47,585 nt of DNA from Kiritimatiellota bacterium (lineage in GTDB: Bacteria; Verrucomicrobiota; Kiritimatiellia; RFP12; UBA1067): positions 1-47,585 of the forward strand of contig WRJS01000016.1 in assembly GCA_009778475.1 (NCBI GenBank), in the 5' to 3' direction. The stretch's first letter is position 1. Each line of letters opens with the position of its first letter. The position numbers were made by a program, and so were the translations under genes. Below are positions 41,287 through 47,585 of the stretch, in pieces. Under the pieces are notes generated by a model. That model searched no databases. It saw only the letters and a list, made by a program, of their open reading frames with translations, and had not been told where the DNA came from.

Positions 41287-43524
41287 TTACGAGAGATTGT
41301 TGAGCTTGCGCACAACCCATTCGATCGTGAGGAGGGCGATGAGGAGGGAGAGAACGAAGACGCTCTGCCAGAGGGAACGGTATTCGAGCTTGGTCTCGCG
41401 GCGGTCGGTGGCGCGGAGCTCTTGCAGGGCGGCGTCAATCTCGGCTGGGGGGCCGTAGCGACCGCCGCTGAAGCGGGCGAGCGATTTCAGCGCCTTGTCG
41501 TTAATCGGTTTCAAGACCAACTCTTGCGAGGTCGAGCGCACCGCGAAAAGGCAGGGCGAGGAGGCGATCTTCTTGCCGTCAACCTCGACCGTGGCGACGG
41601 CCTTGTAGTTGCCGGGTTCGGAGGGGACGAACTCGGCCAGATAGCCGGGGATCTCGCCGCCGCCAGCGGTCTGGAGCGTGCGGCTGGTCATGTCGAGCGG
41701 GATCTCGCGGTCGGAGGGCGTGGTGACGACGCACTGCACTTTCCAGCTCCTGCTCCGCTGGGCCTCGGAGGGCGGGATGACGAGGCGGCCTTGCAGCACG
41801 GCGGGATCGCCGACGGCGATAGTCCCGGCGTCCGTGAAGAGTTCGAGGTAGTATTGGTCCATCTCGCTCTCGGCGGGGGACATCCATTGGATAATCTGCT
41901 TCCAGAAACTCTGGAAGGGCTTTGCCTCGCCGAGTTCGAAGTTCCAGCGCCAGAGGGAGTCGGTGAGGACGGTGAGGACTTTGCCTTGGCCGTAGATGCG
42001 CGAGACGAGGATGGGCTGCGCCCCCCTGTCGGTCGCGGCCTCGACGAGGGCCTGCGCGCCGCCGGAGAGGCTTGCGCCGGTGAAGACGGAGAGGACGGGG
42101 GGGAGCTCGGCGGGCATGTCGGGGTTGTTGGCGAGCGCGGGGTGGGCGCGGCCTTCGGCTGTCCATGCGACGTTGAACTTGCCTTCGATGGCGGGCGCGC
42201 CGGTGCGGGTGAAGGGGAGGAGCTTGACGAGGTCGGTCTTGACGATGCCGCTCTCGCCCCAGAATTTCGCGCCGCCGAGGAGGATGAGGCTGCCGCCGTT
42301 CTCGACGAAATCGAGGATGGCGGCGATATGCTCGGGGGTGAAGGCGTTGGACTCGAAGTCGCCCAGGATCACGATTTTGTTGAGGCGGAGCTGGTCGGCG
42401 GTGAGCTCGAAGGTGAGGCCTTGGCTGTCGCCGTAGGCGACCCATTCCTTGGTGCCGGGGACCCTGCGGTTGGGAATCTGGAAGAAGGCGAGCGGGGTGA
42501 TGTCTTTGTTGGCGAAGAGCACGCGCGTGAGGAAGCGGGTCTCTTGGCGGGGCGAGTCTTCGAGGAGAAGGACGCGGTTACGCGCGTCCAGCACGTCCAC
42601 GGCGACGGCCATCTCGTTGTCGTTGGTCTGCACCTCGCCGGGGAGGATGGGGATCCGCACGGTGTAGATTTCGGTGGCGACCTCGGGGTGGGAGAGCTTG
42701 AACTGGACTTCGCGGCTGCCGCCCTCGGGGGGGATGGTGACGGCGATCTTCTCTTGCTCCTTGCCGTCTTTGAGCAGGAGCACGGGGAAGGGCTCGCCCT
42801 TGCCGCCTTGGCCGGCGACGGTGACGGACATGGCGGTGTCCCAGCCGACGATGGCGCGGCGGGGGGTGTCCACGCTCTCGATGCGCATGTCGGGGGTGTC
42901 GTCGGGTTCGCCGGGGGCCTCGAGCTCGACGACGTAGAGCGGCGCGCCCCAGCTGGCCTCAGCCCAGCTGTCTTTCTTCTCGCGCGTGTCGATGCCGTCG
43001 GAGAGCACCAGCACGCCGGCGATCTCTTGGCCGCGCAGGGTGTCGAAGAGGCGGTTGAGGCTGAGGTTGAGGTGCGTGCTGCGGCCGTCGGGGACAAGGG
43101 CGCTGGCCTCCTCGAGCGCGACGGGGGTCTCGAGGTCAGCGTGGAACGGGTACACCTGCACGATGCACTTGTTGCGGACGGACTCGGTCCACTTCATTTT
43201 CAGCACGTCCTGGGCGGTGTTCCAGCGCGTGGCGGTGCGCCCTTCCTCGAACGTCTGCGACATGGAGGAGGAGCGGTCAATCAGGATGACGAAGCGCGAC
43301 TTGATGAGCATGGTCAAGGAGCTCTTGCGCCCGGGAATCAGCAGTATCCAGAACAGGAGCGCGAGGAACAGGAGGCGCAGCGCGACGAGCACGCCGCTGA
43401 CGACGTTGCGCGGCAAGTAACGCCACGAGGTCCACGCGACCGTGGCCAGCGCCAGCACCAGCGCAACGAGTATCGCGCCGGTGGACACCTTGTGCTCAAA
43501 AATCCATTCTGCCATGGGCGTCAT
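41287..43524 (-). CDS. VWA-domain membrane protein with glutamine-amidotransferase-like domain
   Basis: A protein of about 745 residues. Two membrane segments at about 18-33 and 45-63 precede a von Willebrand A domain whose metal site is DRSSS (D83, S85, S87). Beta-sandwich regions follow. Then comes a class-I glutamine-amidotransferase-like Rossmann part (LNKIVILGDFESNAFTPEHIAAILDFVENGGSLILLGG), and a C-terminal helix (SVFVLSLLIALLTIEWVV). Such proteins stand in Bat-type operons (Bacteroides aerotolerance) of Bacteroidetes and Planctomycetes/Verrucomicrobia; their role is in envelope or stress functions but not defined. The ATG at 43524 overlaps the BatA stop by four bases (ATGA), which fixes the start and shows coupling. 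Confidence 0.85.
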   Translation of the reverse strand: MTPMAEWIFEHKVSTGAILVALVLALATVAWTSWRYLPRNVVSGVLVALRLLFLALLFWILLIPGRKSSLTMLIKSRFVILIDRSSSMSQTFEEGRTATRWNTAQDVLKMKWTESVRNKCIVQVYPFHADLETPVALEEASALVPDGRSTHLNLSLNRLFDTLRGQEIAGVLVLSDGIDTREKKDSWAEASWGAPLYVVELEAPGEPDDTPDMRIESVDTPRRAIVGWDTAMSVTVAGQGGKGEPFPVLLLKDGKEQEKIAVTIPPEGGSREVQFKLSHPEVATEIYTVRIPILPGEVQTNDNEMAVAVDVLDARNRVLLLEDSPRQETRFLTRVLFANKDITPLAFFQIPNRRVPGTKEWVAYGDSQGLTFELTADQLRLNKIVILGDFESNAFTPEHIAAILDFVENGGSLILLGGAKFWGESGIVKTDLVKLLPFTRTGAPAIEGKFNVAWTAEGRAHPALANNPDMPAELPPVLSVFTGASLSGGAQALVEAATDRGAQPILVSRIYGQGKVLTVLTDSLWRWNFELGEAKPFQSFWKQIIQWMSPAESEMDQYYLELFTDAGTIAVGDPAVLQGRLVIPPSEAQRSRSWKVQCVVTTPSDREIPLDMTSRTLQTAGGGEIPGYLAEFVPSEPGNYKAVATVEVDGKKIASSPCLFAVRSTSQELVLKPINDKALKSLARFSGGRYGPPAEIDAALQELRATDRRETKLEYRSLWQSVFVLSLLIALLTIEWVVRKLNNLS

Positions 43525-45704
43525 GAGATGACCACCTTTCCTGCGAGATCGACTGACATTTTTTCGATGGCTCCTGTCTTCTGCCGTAAGATGCGGTTGG
43601 CGTACCACCATTCGATGAGCGAGAGGATGAGCGCCAGCCAGAAGAAGAGCTCGGTGAGCTGGCGCCCGTTGCGGTATTCCTCAATCTGGCGGAGGAGCTC
43701 ATCGGGGTCTTGCGCGGTGATCAGCCTGCGGAAGCCCGTCCACTCGTGCAGCTGCGGCACGGTCGCGGGCGCGAGGTAGGACTCGGTGCGGTCGGCGTTG
43801 ACGGCCAGCACGGGTTCCGGCTCGCCGCCGCCTTTGGCGCGCAGGTAGATGCCCGGCTCAGTCAGCTCCTCGATGACGAACGTGCGGTTGCCGCTGTCCT
43901 TGATGGGGAGGATCGCGCCGGAGGGCCCGGTGATGATGTCGTCCTCGCGGTAGTTGGGGATGGACTCGTTGACGAGGATGTTCGAGCCGAGATAGACGCT
44001 CGGGGGCTGGATGGCCGCGCCCGCGCCGAGGCGGATGAGCTGGTGGACGATCGGCAGGAAGAAGGCGGTGATGGGCAGCGAGCTCCACTCGCGGTCCGCG
44101 CCGACGGCGAACTGGAAGATGCGCCCGCGCCCGAACGCGCGACCGAGCATGAAGGGCGTCTCGTTCGCGCCGGCCACGGCCGTGATTAGCACCGCAGCGC
44201 CCTCCGTGAGCGCCCCGAACGACTGCACGCGCTTCAGCGCCAGCGTGGGGATCGTGCCGGCAGGAAGGTTCATGGAGAACACGACCACCTGCTCCTGCTG
44301 CGGCGGCACGCGGCGGAGCTGGCGCGTGGAGAAGTCGATCGGCACGTTCTCAATCTCCTGCGGCTGCGCGGGGAGGATGCTCATGCCCGAGTAGGCGGAC
44401 GCATCCGCGCGGTCGCCGGGGAAGACGATGGCCACGCCGCCGGTCTTGACGTACTCCTCAATCTTGATGACGGCCTGCCCGGAGAGCGGGAACGCATCGC
44501 ACAAGAACACGGCCTGGAAGTCGCGCAGGTCAACGCCGTCGAGCTCCTCCGGCTCGACTTGGCGGATGCTGTCGTCCGCCGCGCCCGGCGCGAGCGCGGC
44601 CTTGAGGAAGCGCGTGGACTCGTGCGGGCCGACCACGAGCGCGGGCAGCTGCTGGCGGACGCGCAGGAGGAAGAGGAACGTGTCATCCTCCGGGAGCGCG
44701 TCCTGCGGCGTGGTGACCTTGGCGATATGCACGCCCGGCTCGAGCCCGCCGACGATGAACTCGACGGAGGAGGCGGTGTCCGCCTCAGTCATCAGGTCGC
44801 GGCGGCCGCGGTTCTGGCCGTCCACCTCCAGCCCGACGGTCAGCTGCTTCGCGGGGCCGGAGCGCGCGACGCTCACGTTGACGCGCGCGGTCTGGCCCGC
44901 CAGCAGGAGGTTGGGCGTGACCTTGACGCTGAAGGGGCAGGCGTTGTCGGGGTACTGCGCACCGGCGGCGAGGATGAAGAGGGAAATCTTGTTGCGCTGC
45001 TCAGGGGTGAGGTTGTTTTTCGTTGCCGCGGCGCCCGCGGCGGAGGCGTCCTGCTCCTGTCCCATCGCGTCACGGAAGCCATGCCACGGGAGGGCCTGGC
45101 CGTCCGTCAGGACGTAGATCTCTTTCTCGCGCGGGTCCTTCTGCTGCTCGAGCGCGTTGACGGCAAGCTTGATGGCCTCGTCGAGGCGCGAGCTTTTCGG
45201 CATTGTCTCGCGCGAACGGATGGCCTGCGCGACGGTGGCGTGCTCGGTGGTCATCTCGATGACGGTCTCCGGCGTTTCGGACGCGAGGAACACGCAGACG
45301 CGGTCGCCGTGGAGCAGGCCGTTCACGATGCGGACGGCGGTCTCCTTGCAGATGTCCCAGACCTTGGCGCGCTCGAGCTCATAGTTCATGCTGTAGGAGG
45401 CGTCGAGGATGATGGCGATGTCGCGGTTGGAACGCGTGAGGAGGGACGAGTCGTTTGTGCTGGAGCGCAGCACCGGGACGGCGAACGCGAGCGCGATCGT
45501 GACGACGAGCAGGGTGCGCAGCAGCCAGAGCAAAAAATTCTCGAAGCGGACGCGGCTGGAGGAACGGCGCTGGGCGGCCTTCAAGAAACGCAGGGTCGGG
45601 AACGGCGTGACCACGGTGCGGCGGCGCTGGAACATGTGGAGCATCAGCGGTATGGCCGCCGCCGCGAGCGCCCAAAGGAAAATCGGATTGACGAAGGGTA
45701 CCAT
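43521..45704 (-). CDS. BatA-domain / VWA membrane protein
   Basis: A 727-residue protein that begins with the BatA N-terminal domain (VNPIFLWALAAAAIPLMLHMFQRRR, with PFPTLRFLK; PF07584). It continues with a second membrane helix (LLWLLRTLLVVTIALAFAVPVL), a VWA domain with metal site DASYS (D101, S103, S105), sandwich domains and a C-terminal helix (LFFWLALILSLIEWWY). It is the head of the four-gene unit and is coupled to the VWA gene. The MoxR ATPase and DUF58 protein that normally precede BatA are absent: the next gene upstream is divergent. A near-consensus promoter lies about 110 bases upstream. Confidence 0.88.
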   Translation of the reverse strand: MVPFVNPIFLWALAAAAIPLMLHMFQRRRTVVTPFPTLRFLKAAQRRSSSRVRFENFLLWLLRTLLVVTIALAFAVPVLRSSTNDSSLLTRSNRDIAIILDASYSMNYELERAKVWDICKETAVRIVNGLLHGDRVCVFLASETPETVIEMTTEHATVAQAIRSRETMPKSSRLDEAIKLAVNALEQQKDPREKEIYVLTDGQALPWHGFRDAMGQEQDASAAGAAATKNNLTPEQRNKISLFILAAGAQYPDNACPFSVKVTPNLLLAGQTARVNVSVARSGPAKQLTVGLEVDGQNRGRRDLMTEADTASSVEFIVGGLEPGVHIAKVTTPQDALPEDDTFLFLLRVRQQLPALVVGPHESTRFLKAALAPGAADDSIRQVEPEELDGVDLRDFQAVFLCDAFPLSGQAVIKIEEYVKTGGVAIVFPGDRADASAYSGMSILPAQPQEIENVPIDFSTRQLRRVPPQQEQVVVFSMNLPAGTIPTLALKRVQSFGALTEGAAVLITAVAGANETPFMLGRAFGRGRIFQFAVGADREWSSLPITAFFLPIVHQLIRLGAGAAIQPPSVYLGSNILVNESIPNYREDDIITGPSGAILPIKDSGNRTFVIEELTEPGIYLRAKGGGEPEPVLAVNADRTESYLAPATVPQLHEWTGFRRLITAQDPDELLRQIEEYRNGRQLTELFFWLALILSLIEWWYANRILRQKTGAIEKMSVDLAGKVVIS

Positions 45705-45813
45705 GCCGTACTAGCCCTCTCCTTTCAGTTTAACGTGTCCCCGTCCGCAAGCAGCCCGCGCAACACCCGTTGCCCTTGGCCCTGCGACTTCCTTTAATAC
45801 AAGTGATTTAATT

Positions 45814-45843
45814 AGTATAGCACGGAGGGGGCGGCACTGTCAA
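45814..45843 (-). promoter_or_regulatory. Strong sigma-70 promoter of the BatA-VWA-SGNH-SDR unit
   Basis: On the minus strand: consensus TTGACA (45843-45838), 18 bases, TATACT (45819-45814). Confidence 0.7.
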
Positions 45844-45991
45844 CGGGGGGCGGGCGGACAATAAACTATTTTTACAGCGCCTCCCGTTTCTTTCGCGGAG
45901 CCCCGGCGTTGCCCACCTCAGCCTTCAGTGTGCACTCGGTTTGCCTTCCGTATCTTCAACTTCCACGTAATGGCTCAAACGGTTTGCGCTG

Positions 45992-46020
45992 TTGACGCGG
46001 TTGGAGCAACATGATAAAGT
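45992..46020 (+). promoter_or_regulatory. Putative sigma-70 promoter close to a start codon
   Basis: TTGACG (45992-45997), 17 bases, TAAAGT (46015-46020). Transcription would begin near 46027, three bases before the ATG at 46030, giving an almost leaderless message. Confidence 0.45.
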
Positions 46021-46029
46021 TATTCCCAA

Positions 46030-47373
46030 ATGAAAAGCCAATGCGCCTTATTCTGCTTTGCGTGTCTTTCGCTTCTCTCGCCTGGCGCTCACGCCGAGGA
46101 GACGCTTGCGGAGCGTTTCCAGGATTTGCCGGGCTCGGCGCGGGGGCCGGATGCGGTGCTGCGCGTTGACGCGCTCGACGCGGACACCGCGCTCGAACGG
46201 CTCGGGCAGCTCGCGGGCATGGGCTTCGGCGGCGTGCTGCTGTCCCTCTCAACCGCAGACGACGACGCATGGGGCAAACTCACGAAACTCGTGAGCCGCG
46301 CAAGCGAGCTTCGCATGGAGGTCGGCATACAGGATTTCCGCCTGTCCGCCGACGAGGCCGTCAACGTGTTCGACGGGAAAGCGCTCGCCCTGCACAATAA
46401 CAAACTGCTGGCGGGCCTGCAGACGCGCCTCGGCAACCATTACGGCAAGGCGCTGACGTGGCTCTTGATGAAAAGCCCCGCGACCGCGAGCGCCCGCCCG
46501 CCTGACCTCGAAGCGCTTTTCTTCGCGCGGACAGGCTTCCGCCTCGCGCCCCTCCTGCCCGCGCTGGACGGGCAGGATATCGACGGCAACATCCCTGCCG
46601 CGTATGTCCGGGAACACGCCGCGCGCGTCACCGCCGACGCATGGCGCGACCGCTTCGCGGGGCAGGCGCGGGACCTCATACAGGAGGCGGGGCTGGAGGC
46701 GGGCATCATGGCGGGCGAACTGCTCATGCCCCCCGAGGACGCCGCCGCATATTTCATGCGCCCCGTGCTGCCCGGCTGTTCAACGTCCGCAACCGAGCGA
46801 GCGGCCAACAAGCGCATCGCCAAAGGGGCGCACGCCGCCGCGCGGCACAACATCATGGGGTTCCTGCCGCTGGAGCGCGTGCAGCCCGTTACCGCGCCGA
46901 CGCAGTTCGCGTGCAAGCACGAGATGGACAGGCTTTTCATGGACGGCGCGACGCGCCTCTTGCTCGACAGCGGCGCGACGGCATGGCAGGACGAGACCCT
47001 CTTCACGGATGCCGACACAGCTTGCCTCTACGCCCGCCGCTGGCAATTCGTCCTCATGCAGAGCGGGCCGCTGAACGTGCCGAGCATCATCTGGGACACG
47101 AAAGAGACGGGCGTCGAGATGCTCGCCTTCGCACGTGGAAGCACCCGCGAACACATCTATTGCCTCGTCAACGACACCCCGAACGGCGGCAGCGTCACGG
47201 GTGTATTCCCCGAGAAACTTCACGGTGCGCCCCCTGAATACTGGAGCCCCGAGAACGGCGAAATCATCCCCCTCGCCGCCGCCGTACCCATCGGCGGCAC
47301 ACAGACGTCCATCCGCCTCTTCGTCGAGCCCTACGCCGCATTCTTCGTGGTATTCAGGCAACCGCAGCCTTAG
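46030..47373 (+). CDS. Compact secreted GH106-like protein
   Basis: A 447-residue exported protein (signal peptide to about residue 22, GAHA). It resembles the catalytic part of GH106 rhamnosidase-type proteins: LGQLAGMGFGGVLLSLS near residue 62, FFARTGFRLAPLLPALDGQDI, WRDRFAGQARDLIQEAGLEAGIMAGE, KHEMDRLFMDGATRLLLDS, and the late EYWSPENGEIIPL strand. Known GH106 enzymes are about twice as long, so this is a short or reduced form. The catalytic Glu residues are not assigned and the family call is tentative. No Shine-Dalgarno is seen, but a promoter lies just upstream. Confidence 0.6.
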   Translation: MKSQCALFCFACLSLLSPGAHAEETLAERFQDLPGSARGPDAVLRVDALDADTALERLGQLAGMGFGGVLLSLSTADDDAWGKLTKLVSRASELRMEVGIQDFRLSADEAVNVFDGKALALHNNKLLAGLQTRLGNHYGKALTWLLMKSPATASARPPDLEALFFARTGFRLAPLLPALDGQDIDGNIPAAYVREHAARVTADAWRDRFAGQARDLIQEAGLEAGIMAGELLMPPEDAAAYFMRPVLPGCSTSATERAANKRIAKGAHAAARHNIMGFLPLERVQPVTAPTQFACKHEMDRLFMDGATRLLLDSGATAWQDETLFTDADTACLYARRWQFVLMQSGPLNVPSIIWDTKETGVEMLAFARGSTREHIYCLVNDTPNGGSVTGVFPEKLHGAPPEYWSPENGEIIPLAAAVPIGGTQTSIRLFVEPYAAFFVVFRQPQP

Positions 47374-47470
47374 TAACCAGTTCATAGCATAGGCCTACAC
47401 ATGCGATTATTCCAACATCCCGCAGCGTGCTAAACATGAGTAACCGTCGGTAAAATACAGATTTCACGAT

Positions 47471-47532
47471 GGAGGGCGAGCGTCCTCGCGAGCCGTTAGA
47501 CGCATTGCGGCTCGCGGGGGCGCTCGCCCTCC
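47471..47532. repeat. Inverted pair of GGAGGGCGAGCG elements
   Basis: Two 25-base arms, 47471-47495 and 47508-47532, are complementary at 23 of 25 positions (the others are G-T pairs), with a 12-base loop. Each arm is a near copy of 32439-32463 and of 15422-15446. The rest of the gap 47374-47575 shows nothing else. Confidence 0.9.
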
Positions 47533-47575
47533 CGGATATGTAATGACGATAGGACAGGTTTAATTGGAGGAGAGG

Positions 47576-47585
47576 ATGATTATCC
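47576..47585 (+). CDS. Start of a gene cut by the window edge
   Basis: An ATG at 47576 is preceded by GGAGG at 47566-47570 with 5 bases of spacing. Only three codons (M, I, I) are inside the window, so the product cannot be named. Confidence 0.4.

Larger units (their letters stand above)
45705..46029. other. 325-base divergent promoter region
   Basis: Between the BatA unit and the GH106-like gene. It contains the minus-strand promoter at 45814-45843 and the plus-strand promoter at 45992-46020. No gene, hairpin array or RNA is recognised in the rest. Confidence 0.7.

Noticed and set aside
41422..43779. Long plus-strand open frame opposite the VWA gene
   Set aside because: The translation is compositionally biased and matches nothing, while the minus strand has clear VWA motifs and coupled starts.

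Overview
The window is GC-rich and densely coded, with about 37 protein genes, one tRNA gene and an unusual load of short palindromic repeats. No ribosomal RNA, transposase, phage gene or CRISPR array is visible. The gene content suggests an uncultured member of the Planctomycetes-Verrucomicrobia-Chlamydiae group, perhaps Kiritimatiellota or a relative. The reasons are: a BatA-domain and VWA-domain pair of membrane proteins; large secreted carbohydrate-active proteins (GH2-like, GH106-like, DUF1080, beta-helix); a secreted protein resembling hydrazine synthase alpha with two haem-binding motifs; phenylacetate-CoA-ligase-like enzymes with an ACT-domain partner; and an orphan EboE. This placement is inference; no marker gene settles it.

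Layout. 1-2199: a 5'-truncated secreted metzincin-like protein and a membrane-anchored secreted protein, closed by a double hairpin. 2216-3375 (minus): a HAD phosphatase translationally coupled to a YchJ-type SEC-C protein. 3645-9874: a secreted PQQ-like propeller, a PLP aminotransferase, a degenerate HAD-like protein with its own terminator, MazG and an AsmA-like protein. 10115-13618: DedA, the first CoA ligase (whose 3' end carries five in-frame 39-bp hairpin repeats) and carboxynorspermidine synthase. 13686-19323 (minus): a 1486-residue GH2-like protein, UppP and tRNA-Asp. 19489-25398: a LolA-like periplasmic protein, a serine hydrolase and two further CoA ligases around an ACT protein. A large nested palindrome and an AT-rich HNH-nuclease fragment lie between these. 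25441-26961 (minus): DUF1846. 27154-34942: secreted polysaccharide-related proteins and a pair of paralogous unknown membrane proteins, split by a 0.8-kb hairpin cluster. 34971-39557: an M24 peptidase, EboE, a MATE exporter and Vsr, set among three repeat families. 39794-45704 (minus): a probable four-gene operon BatA-VWA-SGNH-SDR behind a strong promoter. 46030-47585: a compact GH106-like protein, a repeat hairpin and the first codons of another gene.

How it fits together. Many products carry signal peptides and probably work at the cell surface or in the periplasm on glycans and peptides, which fits a polysaccharide-degrading lifestyle. UppP, AsmA, DedA and the LolA-like protein belong to envelope upkeep. 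The CoA ligases with the ACT protein suggest activation of aryl or other organic acids.

The most notable non-gene signal is a set of short palindromes (TTCC/GGAA-loop hairpins, GGAGGGCGAGCG elements, CACAATRGACAC elements, GACAGGATT arrays). They occur between genes and, in at least two cases, inside reading frames without breaking them. This recalls the Rickettsia palindromic elements. The best candidates for something undescribed are this repeat system and the paralogous QSYP/GGGFYH domain pair at 32991-34942.
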